A stretch of 64,000 nucleotides of DNA from Bugula neritina (taxonomy: Eukaryota > Bryozoa > Gymnolaemata > Cheilostomatida > Bugulidae). Below, piece by piece: positions 33,085 to 46,300 of this stretch. The stretch lies in contig OZ037768.1 of assembly GCA_964035545.1 (NCBI GenBank), positions 3,890,241 through 3,954,240 on the forward strand. The letters are read 5' to 3'. Below the pieces are notes generated by a model, which had not been told where the DNA came from, made no database searches, and saw only the letters and a program-made list of their open reading frames with translations. Each line of letters begins with the position of its first letter. The stretch's first letter is position 1. Made by a program: the position numbers and the translations under genes.

Positions 33085-36000
33085 ATGCAATTTTGTTGTT
33101 TGTTTTGCAGTTTGTGTGTTTTTATAATTATCCTTTTGCAAGTTTTGCCAGGTAAGCAGTAAATGTAATACTACTGCCTCTCACACCGTTGAAGTTCAAC
33201 TCGAACTTCAAGTTCAAGTTAAATTTGATAATATTATTATTGATAATATTAATATTAAATTTGATAACTTCAACTTGCAGTTACACTTACAGTTAGTGTT
33301 ACAGTAACAGTTACTTAAACGTAAAATTAGGTGAATAAAGCTAAGACTCATAGAAATTCTGATAATAATATTTATATAATCATAATATAAATCATTAAAT
33401 GGTGATGATATTAAATTGACTTTGAGTAATATGGAGCAGCCGTGGTTTAGGGGTTAAAGCGTTTGCTTCGTGAACACAAAGTCATGGGTTCGAACCCCGA
33501 CAAAGGCCATTGGTGATGTTAGGAAGAGCATCCAGTCATAATTGCTCCTGTGCCTCATCTAAACAAGTCCTTAGCCCATTCTAACGAAAACCCTTTTCAT
33601 CAGGGGTTTCTCACAGAGATAGTGACTATAAACTTGCGTGATTTTTTTTTATCTTGAGTAATGCAATTGATAATTTAAATTTGATAATTAAATTTTTTTA
33701 TTTCGACTGTATCTGTACTCTGTACTCACAGTCACACTCGCAGTCACTGCATCACGATGATCATTCTTTTATGTTGATATTCCTTTTACTTTTAGGCTAT
33801 TCCGAGAATGTAGAGATGAGGATTGTAGATGAGCCTACATCATACTCTTGGCAAACTAATTTGTATGTCAATATTACCCAATAATATCTTGTTATGTTAT
33901 ATCAAGAAAAAGAATAATATAACATAACAATTTTGAAAAAAAGTGTTTAATTGTTTCAAAGTTTAGCTTGATGAAATGAATTTTACTTTTTTGTTTTATT
34001 GCAATTGTTATTTTTTATATTTTTTGCAAAATGTTTTTGTGATATAAAACAGGCATGCATAGAAGTAAACATGATATAAGATGACTTATAAAATTTTTGT
34101 ATTTCACATGATAAATTGTCAAATTCCTAAACATAAATGCAACACAATGCGTACTAATCGCTTAATAAACTAAGACATACATAACCTAATAATTGTTATA
34201 CATGGCTGTAGTAGTAGTAGTGTTAGTAGCAGTAGATGCAGTTTATTACAGTAAGCCTGTAACTGTATATATATAGATTATTTTTGCAATAGTGTGAACA
34301 ATTTATTTTACATCCAATTTCTTGTAGCAATCCGGATACCAGAGCTGGGCTTACAATGAGAGTACCGCCTTCCCCCTTTTCAGGTCCTCAACACTTGCAA
34401 AGACTCGACAAGCGATGCTTCAAGAAGACACTAAAAAAGTAAGTGTGTAAATAATTTCCAATCAAATTAACCACTTGCTGCTGTTTTCTCAGTAGCAGAA
34501 AATTGTTTTTTGTACTCTGTTGAAGATGTAAAATGTTGAGCTGTTAATTGTTACTAGCTGTTATTGTCTTCACTAGATACGAGTATGAGTTGTGTCCCTT
34601 TAGTAATGTCACACAAAGGGAAGTCGGTAGTGTGTGGAACAGTTTTCATGGCATCCTCGGGTTAGTATTGTTACACCACATCCTATGTGTGATTGTGTTA
34701 CTCGAATCGTAGTTTGTTGTATTCTGTATTCTGTTTTGTTAGTGCTGAAGTATGAGTTTCCTTACATTCTTATAAAGTTATAATATATATATATATATTA
34801 TATTAAATGTTTTTCGTGGAAGTGTATGAGTTTACAATTTTTTTCTTTTCATGAATGTGTTCTGTATATACTGTAACGTAGCTTGGTAATTTCTAATAAA
34901 TAAAACATTTTTAAAATTTGTATTTATTTAACCTTTTTAGTAATGAACTTAAAGCTGTCATGTTATACGTGGTGTTTGTGTGCAATGTCTTTCCCATGTT
35001 TTGCTTAAGTTCTTATAATCAATTACTATCTCATCAACTGTTAGTACATGATAAGTAACTGGCTAATGAGCGTAATAACATTTGAATATATATGTTAGTG
35101 GTGATATATACGCAGGGTTTGGCAAGAGTGGAAGATTGTAGACAATCACTTCTCTGCAATGCACATGTCAATGGGAGAACAATGTGGGGCACACCCTCGA
35201 GAGATTGACGTAAGTTACCCTACCCTTGTTCAACAGAAGATGAAGTTTCTAAGATATGTACATCATTATATAAACTACTTTTTATCTAGTCTTCACATTT
35301 TACTCTTCCTATGGTTTCACATTATCTTTCTAATGTATATTACACTTTGTAAGAAAACATACTCGTACATTTGTAAATGTTCAAGTTAATGCTGCGTGTA
35401 TTTCCGGCAGCCAACTGTTGTGTCTTATTTTACAGGTAAAGCTGGTGTGTGGTAAGGATAATGAGATATTAAACGTCACTGAACCTGGCCACTGCAGGTA
35501 CGAAATGATCTTCTCCACTCCCCTCACCTGCCACCAACACTCTATGCTGGTCTACCCGACTCTCCCCAAGCACCTGCAGCATGACTGGGACCAGCTGCTA
35601 ACAGAGTATACTGATAAGCAGATCACTGAGAAGGTATTTCTTGCTTTGAATTACACCTGCTTACAGCTGATATACCGTACAACAGATTACATTTAACCAG
35701 TTGTCAGGAAGTCTGTTCATCTACTACACTAGTTAAATATAATCTGTAGAATTTGAATTCTTAGTTAGTTTCATTACAAGCTTGTCAAGCTCCAAGATGG
35801 CTGCACCAATGACAAGTTTGTCACTTTGACGAAAATTTATATTTTAAACGTAATTTTTACTTTTGACTAGCTTTGCACTTTTACCAATTTACTGCAAAAT
35901 CTAAATCCAAGTTTTTGAATGAGCAGTTGAAATAACTAATCAGATGCATGTATTCCTATTTCATACAGATATATACATGTGATGTCCTTTTATGCAGGGA

Positions 36001-36735
36001 TACAATAAAGGAATGCAAGCTATATTTAAAAAGGCTGGATATATGCAAGAGTTTGCATCTGAAGAATCACAGCATAAAGAAGAGAAGCCACATAAAGTTG
36101 GTGATTCTGAGACAGGGAAAAGATTTTCAAGTCTAGACACATGCATTGAGGTGAGCTTCAAGCTTCTGCACAGCAAAACTGATGGAAGTGCTATAGAATA
36201 TAGACATTAATAATGCACATTATTCTTCGTGCTGCTAATATGAGAGTCATCTTCTCTTGCTGTAGTATTTACCTGTGCATTTGTTATTGATGAAAAGAAG
36301 ATAATTCTAATTCTTTCTCTAACTAATTTATATTATTATGTGTACAGCATGTTCACACTTGCACATTGTAAATAATTTATAACCAATCAATAATTTTAAT
36401 AAAAACATAGATAAAGACAGTTTTTAATATTTCTATTACGTGAATGTTGTATTTATTGTGTATTATATCATGTTGTATTGTTTATCCTACATGATATTCT
36501 ACTCTCTTCATGTACAATGTCTGAAAAATATAGTTTTAGCCATCTTAAGGTCTGTTCCGGCTGCCAAGTGTAAAAACAATACAGTAATACAAGCATCATA
36601 TTCTGTGCATCATAATAGAGAGTTTAGATAATATAGATGTTACTATAGTGTACATGTATTTGTCTGCTGCAGGCATATGAATCTCTTGATAGAGAATTAA
36701 AACAGACTAAAGCTCAGCTGCAAGTATTTGTGTAA
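33085..36735 (+). CDS. GNPTG: GlcNAc-1-phosphotransferase subunit gamma
   Basis: Non-catalytic subunit of the Golgi enzyme that starts mannose-6-phosphate tagging of lysosomal hydrolases. Eight exons: 33085-33151, 33796-33862, 34328-34438, 34577-34660, 35116-35209, 35436-35633, 35998-36150, 36673-36735; 278 residues (human about 305). The start MQFCCLFCSLCVFIIILLQV is a signal peptide. Family blocks: FSGPQHLQRLDKRCF, YEYELCPFSNVTQ (with an N-glycosylation site), FHGILGVWQEW, VKLVCG, EPGHCRYEMIFSTPLTC, VYPTLPKHLQ, then ITEKGY and SLDTCIEAYESLDRELK. The MRH-fold residues expected for mannose binding (Gln in NVTQ, Arg in PREID, Glu in TEPG, Tyr in CRYE) are present. The C-terminus is shorter than in human, ending just after the coiled segment. 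Confidence 0.93.
33431..33650 (+). mobile_element. tRNA-derived SINE
   Basis: A tRNA-like head carries an A-box-like TGGTTTAGGGGTTAAAGC and a perfect B box, GGGTTCGAACCCC (33489-33501). It is followed by a non-tRNA body with GGAAGAGCATCCAGTCATAA and AAAACCCTTTTCATCA and ends in a T run (33642-33650). It sits in GNPTG intron 1. The acceptor stem pairs poorly, so it is not a functional tRNA. The GGAAGRGCATCC word resembles the body of several invertebrate tRNA-SINEs, as I recall. The copy at 7329 is related. Confidence 0.8.
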
Positions 36736-38591
36736 CAAGACAATGTGTACTATCTACAGGTGTGTTATTATTTACAGGTATATTATTATATACAGGTGTG
36801 TTATTATATGCAAGTATATTATGATATACAGGTATATTATGATATACAGCTAAGTTATATACAGGTATGTTATTATAATTTTGCCAGATGCTGGTGGATC
36901 AATATTTTTCTCAGCTTTAAGTAAAACTTATATTAAACTGTTACTGGGTAAATCTATGCTTATCCATACATAATTGGAAAAAAATTAACTTCATAAATGA
37001 TTCATTGTACAGTGTTTTCAATAATTATGCAGTTATGATAATGTTATAAGTTCATGTTTATAATGCAGTAGGAATTATATTATGTATAAATATAATATAT
37101 TATATATTCGTATGGCATAGTAATATATTATATTACTATGCTATTATAATATATATTACTATATTGTTATCTTATATATTACTACATTATTATCGTGTAT
37201 ATTACTATGTTATTGTATTATATATTGCTATGATATTATAATATATATTGTTTATGTTGTAGCTGACTGAAGTTGTAAGCTCCTCACATTCCGTCTCCTC
37301 TCACCTGAATCTAACAGCTGACTCATCACCTGCTTTGTCTTGTGGCAATCAGTTTCTATTCAATTATTTTCAACAGCATTATTTTAATCTCAAACTGCCA
37401 ATAGTGTTAACTTTTACTTTTAAATAAAGAACTGCATAATCTCTATGGGAATAGAATTCTGTTATTATTATATGTATTTGTCATACTATTATAATCACCA
37501 TCTCCCCTGCTTATTTCTATTCACTTTTTTATATTTTCAGTTTGGAATTTTGTTAACTTTTTTAATTTTTGTAAACAATATTTTGTTGGGCTGAAATGTC
37601 TCTCGCTTTTACAAAGAGACAGGAATATTATAATTGGTAGTTTTATATGCCCATTTGCTGCTTGTATCTATAAAATCTGCCCATTTCAACCTCACCACTA
37701 TTCTCATCTTTGTTGGTATTATTATATTGATTTACTATACCCATGGCAGGCCCTTCTTACTACTTGCATAGTAAAATCATTTTATTTTATTTTTCAAGCA
37801 TTTTTATGCATGAATAGTATTGCAATTGTAAATGCTTATAATGAATTTCTATCATCGTATCTCACAATACCAGAATAATATATTCACAACATGACCTAAC
37901 TGTGTTTACATGAATCAGATTTCAAGTGCACTTTTTCCTGTGATTATAAAATATCAATAATATAAGACCAGATGGATAGCACCTGACCTTATATTATTGA
38001 TAATTAATGGTTAATTGTTGGCTGTGGACTAGGAGTGAATATTGGCCTAAACAGACGCTGCTTAGTGCTTGTATCTTATCATGTAAGTCATACTAATGTC
38101 ATGAAACTTAGTTGTGTAGAGGAATTCATGAATAATATAAACTTTATTTTTATTTACTTTAATCCACATATTTAAACTGCTTTATAAAATTCAATTGTAT
38201 AGTTAGGTACAATATATCTGGCATCAAGTGTAATGTCCTATATTTTGAGATATACAAAACATATTATATATGTGTATGTATATATTATATATGTATATGT
38301 GTGCGTGTATGTATGTATGTATGTATAAGAAAATATAGTTTTATTAATATATTCATACATATTGCAGTTTAAAAGTAATATAACATGAGGGGAAACAAGC
38401 ACTTGTGGTTACTCAGGCATCACCTACATGCTACTGAGTATCACTTTCCTGTCATGTTAAGTGTCACTGTTTATCATGTCAACTTTTACACATTGGCCTG
38501 AGCAATCTCTTTGAACTTGTATTAAAGAAATGTGAAGAATAGTCTAACTTGGTAGCCTATCCTTTTCTTGGTTATCAGCTCAAGCAGCTGA
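36736..38591. other. Spacer between GNPTG and the DEG/ENaC channel
   Basis: Contains an imperfect TATATACAGGTATATTAT-type repeat (about 36750-36870), an AT-rich ATATATTACTATNTTATT repeat (about 37080-37260), and AATAAA near 37421 that could serve GNPTG. No coding exon is recognisable; 5' UTR exons of the channel could lie here. Confidence 0.55.
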
Positions 38592-41500
38592 ATGCCAATC
38601 AATATAATCACTGCATATTACATGCTGACCGTACCATCAGCTGCTCATATGTTTGAAAGGTATAGCCCAAAGAAGGTAAACAAATGTTACTCAAAGTGTA
38701 TATGTGAGGAGAGAGACATGGGAGCTGTCATTAAAAGGTGGAAAACAGAAACCCAAAATTTTACGGAAAACACCACAGCTCATGGAGTAGACCGTATTGG
38801 TAACAGAGAACGCCCCATCTGGTACGTTCTTAATTAGAACATTTAAATAATTTATTGGCCTATTTCATATTTTAATTGCTTTAATTTACGTTGTTATGAG
38901 TTATAAAATACAGTGTAGCTAAATAAATACAAAATCTGATATGAAACATTAGCGCACAATATATGTTTGAGTAAAATATGTAGGGATAGTTGTTATTTAT
39001 CATTTATACAACTGTTTTGTAGGTACAGACTGGCATGGTTAACTATAGTATTAGGTGCAATGTCCATATCTATCATGAACTGCCACGATAGAGTTCGATA
39101 TTATTTGTCCCACCCTTTTCAAATGGTAGAGACTCTTGAACCACAGGCTAAGATTCCTTTTCCCTCAGTGACGGTGTGCAATGCATTTCCATTACCTATC
39201 CTTGGCCAGCCCGGCACTGAGGCTAGGACGGCAATAGATGGAGTGAAGGAGTTGATGTGTTACAACACGTCCAGTGAAAAAGAAGGCATTGCTGATGCGG
39301 TGAGCATATATTGCACTTTGTGAATATAATATATAGAGGGCAAGTTGTGAGGGAGTTTAAATAGGTTGCCTAAAAAATTATTAATAAAGTTGAAATATAT
39401 TTTTTTTTGGTCTGATTATGCTACCTTGTACTACAATAATAATAGCTAATAGTTTGAAATATTAAAGTAAATTTAAATTTTGTGTTTGCATAAGATAAAA
39501 ACAAAACATATTTAGCATCTATGAATGCATATATAAATATAATATATAAGGATTACATATTGTATTATATTACATCTAATGACACCATAATATTATTATG
39601 TGGGTACTGAATTCATTATTTTCTAAAATTTGTAACTATTCGGGGTATATAAACAGAATTATATACTAACTTGTGACCTGCTTGATATACCTTCCAATAG
39701 CTCATCCCATTGCATAAAATTATAATTCCAATATGCATGCAAATAATAAACAGGTGGGCACAACTGAAGAATCGCTGTTGTTTAGCGTCACGGATGGCAA
39801 CATCACTAATTTAGGTTTTGCTGCTCAGTCTCTCATTGCCAGATGCCAATTTAATAATCAAAGATGTACTCATGTGAACTTTACCAGGTAAATTGAATTT
39901 ATATATATTTTTCATTATATAATAAAATATTACATTAATGATGGGCAGTGAGCCTACAGGTAATGGCATTGCTACAGTGGTTCATATATAGGGCTAAATT
40001 GCTGTATTCCATTGCTGATTTAATTTGTCTTTAGCATATGCAGGCTTCCAATACTATGCAATTAGTAAAATACAAGTGCATCAACCCTAAATATCTTCAC
40101 TAACTAATTGCTTTTATGCATTATTTGAATATCACATTTAGTTTATAGTGTTGAAAGCAATTCTGTACATTAGTTTAATACAGATTTTATACTTAAACTT
40201 TGGCACACTGTGATGAATATATAGTACCTACCCTGTGACCTATTTATCTGTGGATATAGTACCTACCATGTGACTTTCTTCTCTGTAGATATAGTACCTA
40301 CCATATGACCTACTTCTCTGTAGATATAGTACCTACCATGTGACCTACTTCTCTGTAGATATAGTACTTACCATGTGACCTACTTCTCTGTAGATGTAAT
40401 ACCTACCATTTGACCTGCTTCTCTGTAGGTATGTGGATGTAGATTTGTTCAACTGTTACACATTCAATACTGACCAGCAGGCCGTTCAGAATGAAGACCT
40501 CACACTGTTGTTGTACCTCAGTACGCATGGAGAGCCATATAACTACACAGACGTGCTGGAGTTCTTTACAGCAGGCGCATATGTCCAGGTCAGCGTCATT
40601 TGACTAACTTTAAAAGCATTTTTCTCACAGCACAGCCACAAGTCATAAGATTTGTCATTTAAACATAGAGCCTAGTGTGAAACACAAAAACATGTTTTTA
40701 TTTGTTTAATGCTGAAACTTAAATGCTAGGAAAATGTTGTAACTTTACAATATTGCCAAAAACCTAGAATTACAAGACACAAAGTGTTTCTTGAATAACA
40801 GAATAAGCAAAGCCGGCAATTCATATTTAGTCACATTATTACTCTTATTGAGAGCCAGAAGAAATCTGCTTTAAAAGTTGCCTTCTAAGATATCTCAAGT
40901 TAAAAAGTTAGTACATGACACTCTTGGGTGCACATATATCAACACCCAAGGCTTTTTTAAACCCACATTACATGGCAATGATTGACAACTTGAGCTAGAT
41001 AAAATGAAAAGTTCTTTTGTTTTTGTTCTGTTTGTCAAGTTGTTAATCAACAAGATTATAAAATACTGTAAATACTTGACTTAAAGCTTAGCTTCTTTGG
41101 GGTTTTTTTTAAAAATAATCAAAGTTTTAAATATAAGTAAAAAATTAAACTTGGTTAAACAAAACTTTACTGTGTTGATGGTTTACCGTTAAGCTCAGTT
41201 ATTTGGTTCAATATACCCTTGTGAGATTTTATCTGTGAGAAGAATGATTATATAACAAATGGCTATAAATAATTTAGAGTTGAGCCCCAAACATCAATAT
41301 CAAGATACACAAAAATAATTAAAAAATCAATTATGCTTAAGAATAATTTCACAGCTTTGTCATTTTTACTTCGTTTTCTTTTATCATGTACCTTATATAT
41401 TTATTGGTACTATTTTCAATTATATTTGAGCTATGCTTTATTTCCTTTTAGTGCAAAAGTTGTGAGAAAGCACTTTGTTCATTCATACATGTAGCACATA

Positions 41501-42778
41501 ACTTATGGTTCATATAAATTTTTAAATTCATTTGAGCTAATTGTTTTTTGAAAAAAAACTATTATTACAAAAGATTTCTTTCTCCCCATGTCAGATGACA
41601 TGATTTTTCAACCCTCCTATGGATGCAGGCTAAGTTAAATGTAATTAGTCCATGTGTTTCCTTAAAATAAAGTAATAATAATATCTAACGTTTTTAAAAA
41701 TATATTTAGACATAATGTGTTGCCTGACTCAAGTCTTCTTGCACTCTACTTGCACTCTATCTCTCCTGGGTTTTAGATTCATCAACCTAATGTACTGCCG
41801 GCACCAATGAAACGTGGGAAAGCTGTCTTGCCAGGAACCTTTAGCCTTTTTTCTTTACAAACTTACAGAGAGTTGCTACTAGCAGAACCAGTGGCTACTA
41901 ATTGTACTAATAGGAGTCTGTCAGCTAGTACCTTAGAGTGAGTCAACTAACTGCCTTTATCTACAATCCACTGTTTCTTTCAAATTCAATACATCAAGTT
42001 ACATAAATTGTACAACTTTTGTTAATTTCAGTTTGCAATTACATTCTGAATATCAACATTGTTGAGAATGGATAGGAAATTGTATTTTTACTTATTAGCA
42101 GTAGATTAGTATTCCTACATATGAGTGTCTTTCAGGTATAATACGGACATTTGCTACAAAACTTGCATACAACATGAGATGGTCAACCAATGTAATTGTG
42201 CCTTCGCTGGAATTCATATTGAAAAGCCTCAAGATTTTCAAGGACCATTTTGCTTTCAAGATTATTGCAACAAGACATTGTTAAATCTTCAAAAGCAGTG
42301 TGTCATGGATTTCTATGCCAACTTGGATTTAGCTCACAGCTGTCTAGAGTGTAAAATGCCTCCCTGTTTGTCGTGGGAATACAAGAATAAGCATTCCATG
42401 CTGGACTACTTTACGGACTTTTCTGCTGCTGACTTTGCGGAAGACTTTCTTCAACTTGACCACCAATCCATAGCTGATATGAAGGAACTGTATGGGAATC
42501 TGATTGACGTCCCTAACAACTTTGTCTCCAAGAATTTTGCTAAAGTTACAATTACATTCTCTGATTTACACGTACGACACAGAGTTGCTACGGAAACCAT
42601 GTCTGGATTTTCTCTATTTTCTGATTTAGGAGGTGCTTTTGGGTTTTGGATCGGCTGCTCAGTCATGACTTTTGTGGAAGTAATAGAATGGTTAGTGAGA
42701 TTAGCTGCATCTATTAAAACCTCCAATAACGTAAATTCAAAAGACAAAACCGAAACATCTGCCGACGAAAAAAAGTAG
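38592..42778 (+). CDS. DEG/ENaC family sodium channel subunit
   Basis: Amiloride-sensitive-type trimeric cation channel subunit (ASIC/degenerin superfamily). Six exons: 38592-38821, 39023-39299, 39754-39887, 40429-40588, 41777-41937, 42136-42778; 534 residues. Visible: the gating His-Gly motif at residues 64-65 (TAHGVDRI), TM1 near 77-97 (WYRLAWLTIVLGAM), the post-TM1 block IPFPSVTVCNAFP, the extracellular LFNCYTFN, several N-glycosylation sites, the cysteine-rich stretch YNTDICYKTC..NQCNC, and TM2 with the G-x-S selectivity filter as GCS in FWIGCSVMTFVEVIEWL. The C-terminus is short and Lys/Asp-rich. The initiator ATG is uncertain, as in-frame Met codons also occur at residues 11 and 20. The gating ligand (acid, peptide or mechanical) cannot be read from this. 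Confidence 0.92.
40218..40427 (+). repeat. 35-bp tandem repeat carrying copies of a splice acceptor
   Basis: Six units of 35 bases, each reading GATATAGTACCTACCATGTG then ACCTACTTCTCTGTA. The pyrimidine stretch and TAG at each unit junction (AG ending at 40288, 40323, 40358 and 40393) match the real acceptor CTTCTCTGTAG that ends at 40428, so the real 3' splice site of exon 4 is the last of five near-identical candidates. Confidence 0.93.
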
Positions 42779-43363
42779 TTTCAACGATTTATTGTGTTTT
42801 AAAATTATTCTATCTTTCTATAATCTCAAGGGCAATTTATCAAATATGCTTACGGTGTTTCACTGTGTATCACTGTGGACTGTATAAGGTTTTACCTTAA
42901 AGCACAGCTGGTCCAAAGATAGAAAAAGCTGAACAGGAAAATATATTTCCTATAAGATAAAAAAGGCTACATTACGCTTAACAGAAGACTATCACACAGA
43001 GCACTAATATGGTCTGGGACTTAGTCTTCTACAGGATACATAATTAGATCATAATCCTCTGGATAGATCAAGTAGACGAACTATAGACTACAACTTGTTC
43101 ACTGAATTAAGCCAACTGTTTACACTGGTATTCAGAAACAGCATCAAGACTTCATAAGACGATGATTTATATAGTGATTATATAATAGTAACTGACAATA
43201 CTTTTTGTAGTCATATGTCATTTATTTGATAACATAAAATAAAGTTGAAAAATATAGAAAAGTTGTTGAAGCATGATCAAAATAAATATAAAGAGACAAG
43301 TCAAATTTTTAAAAATTTAGCAAACTAACATACAGTGCGTGTATTCATGATCTAGTGAGCATC
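42779..43363. terminator. Convergent 3' ends of the channel and PHYH-A, overlapping poly(A) signals
   Basis: The two stop codons face each other 585 bases apart. AATAAA for the plus-strand channel is at 43238-43243, and AAATAAA for the minus-strand PHYH gene is at 43221-43227 (TTTATTT on the plus strand). If both signals are used, the two mRNAs overlap at their ends by a few tens of bases. Confidence 0.6.
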
Positions 43364-46300
43364 TCAGAAAGTGAAGTTATAGTTGGTACCCTGAACCAGT
43401 CTTGATTGCAACTTCCAAATATCCTTAAAAATAAAGCCACAACCCACTAATATCTCAATATAAGTAAAACATAAGCATCAGCATATTCATATTAGTGTAA
43501 GCAGTTTTCTCAATAATCTCAACATTCTTCAAGTAACTAAAATTGGGCAGATATTCAACCTCACGCAACTTGAGAACACTGTGACACATACACTATGACA
43601 CATACACTATGACACATACACTGTGACACACACCCTATGACACATACTCTATGACACATACATTATGACACATACACTATGACACATACACTATGACACA
43701 TACACTATGACACACACTCTATGACACATACACTATGACACATACACTATGACACATACCCTATGACACATACACTATGACACATACACTGTGACACATA
43801 CACTGTGACACATACGCTGTAACTTATACACTATGACTCATATGCTGTGACTTATACACTATGACACTTACACTATGACACATACACTGTGACACATACA
43901 CTGTGACACATACTCTATGACACATACACTATGACACATACACTGTGACACATACACTATGACACATACACTATGACACATACGCTGTGACTAATACGCT
44001 GTGATTAATACAACTGACAGCATAGTTATTCAACTATACTAATAATAACTTACTGGTAACGTTATAGTGACATCATTTCCTACTCTCTTTCTTGCAAGCT
44101 GAAGAATCTCATGCCCCGTCTCAGGCGACACTGTCTCATCACTATTGATAAAATGGCACTTGGAGGAGGCATAGTGGCAGGATATAGCCTAAAACACGCC
44201 CACAAACCAACCGATGTTACTTGGAAATGAATGATTACTAAATCAAAATAATATTCTTTGTTCAAGTTAAGTATATATTCAAATAATTGTAAACAGTTAT
44301 AAAATTGCAATCTCAGTTTTCAAATTATGTCATAACTCAAAGCTACAAAGCTATGCTCGTAACACATCCTTGAATAAAAAGAATTTCACTTGAATTAAAC
44401 TTCTTCACCTTCATGTTATAGTGTAAAGCATCAGTGTTTTATTTTACTACAAAAATGTTGTTTTATAGTTTAGTATTGTGAAATTATAATATATTACAAC
44501 ATTCATAATATGCACTAATAAACATATTATTGTGTATACCCTATGTATAAATATAATATTATTATACATAATACTATATAAACAATTCATGTTTATATTT
44601 CACATGCATAGCAAGTTAGAGATGAGCTAAAATGATTTAAAATTAGAATTACAACCTTTCTAAATCCTGTTGTTTTGTTAGACCCAGAACCATGGATAAT
44701 CAAAGGGTGAAAAAACACAGTGTCTCCTTTTTCCATCTCAACGTGGATTTTTGGTAGGGAAGGGTCATAGTCTTGTATTCCATAGTATAACTTATTTACA
44801 CCACCCTAGAAATATAAGAGGTAGATACGAGTAGTAGTAGTGAGCCTGTTAGACAGCAAACAGTAAAGTGTTACTATTGTTCCAATGGCAAACTAGAAGA
44901 TAATAGACTAGTAATATGCTGTAATATATATTAACACCTCGCAGCAACACAAACAATTAACACACACCTTCTTGTAGTGAGTGCCTAGGATTGATCTTGC
45001 AAGAATGAACAGTATGCTATACTTTATATATTATATTATATTACTGCTTTATTGATAATATATATTATAATATACGTTATCTCCATTTCAAGATAATGTT
45101 GTAGCTTATTTAACAGAGACAACACCCGTCGTGGGGATTCCCAACAGCATAAACAAACTAATTGGTGACACTAAAAACTCCTAGATATACTTATACACCA
45201 TAGCATTGATGATGCTTCTGAACCTACATCATAATAACTGTTGAACTGTTTACGAGATGATACATTCAGCACTTGTAAAAAAGCACTCATAATATATGAA
45301 AGACATATTTACTATTACTCTCACACATTTACCTCCCAATCAGGGTAAGTGTGCTTCTTGAGTGGCTCCTTATGAGTGCCGGGCAGAACAACCAGACAGC
45401 CATTGGATCTGGTCACCTTCTCCATGGCTGTCCAGGCACACACTATCCTATCTGCTGGTCTGAATGGGAAGTAGTTTAAGTCCTGGTGGAGGGGATGGCG
45501 GGAGGTCTTGGTGCCAGGATCTGGTGGTTTATTTATCAACATGGTGTGGACAGCCATGATGTCAGCACCACAGAAACACTCCACGTACTTTAGGATCTAT
45601 TCAATATTCAGATAAATAAATAATGGTAATTGTTGATTTGAGATAATTGGTCCTTATTTTAGAATTGCTGAAATTATCTTAAGACAACTCCTATTATTGG
45701 CATCCAATCGAAAGTCTGTCAATACAATAAATTTACTATTACACGTGGTAGCAATGTGAAAATGCAATCATTCTACTGTTATATCGATAATCAACTGTGC
45801 CATTAACTACTGCACAATTGCATTGAATACCTACAACATGGCCCTATCTTCTGCATGTGCTGAGCAGATAACTCTAATAAAGAGAGCACAACTCTGTGTA
45901 CAACACTGTTAAACCAATCATCTTTTAATAAAAACTGTACAAATTGCAGACATCTTTAGTGTAAACTACAGCAAGAATACCATTTCCTGAACATAGATAA
46001 AAGTTGAAAGATGCCACAGAAAAGCAGTTCTATACTTGTTGCTTTGGTTATTCAATTATTCAGCTCAACAGATGAAGTATTGTGTGTCGTTAATTCAAAT
46101 GCAAGGGGTTGATGCATACACACACCTCTGGTGTCATGCAGTAATCAAACAGAGGCTCATAGTTCTGGAAGGACTGTATCTTAGTAACTGCCTTTTCTCC
46201 AGGTACAAACTCTGATTTAGCAATGGCTACGTCTCGCATCACGACCAGCAGTGGAGCTGAGGCTTCACCTTGGCAGATCTTCTGGAAATGGTCTCTTAAA

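Noticed and set aside
33431-33502. A functional tRNA gene
   Set aside because: The B box is perfect, but the acceptor stem pairs poorly and the sequence continues into a SINE body with a T tail; a related decayed copy exists at 7329.
42451-42747. 98-residue minus-strand open frame inside the channel gene
   Set aside because: It is antisense to the last DEG/ENaC exon, whose protein is clearly recognisable.
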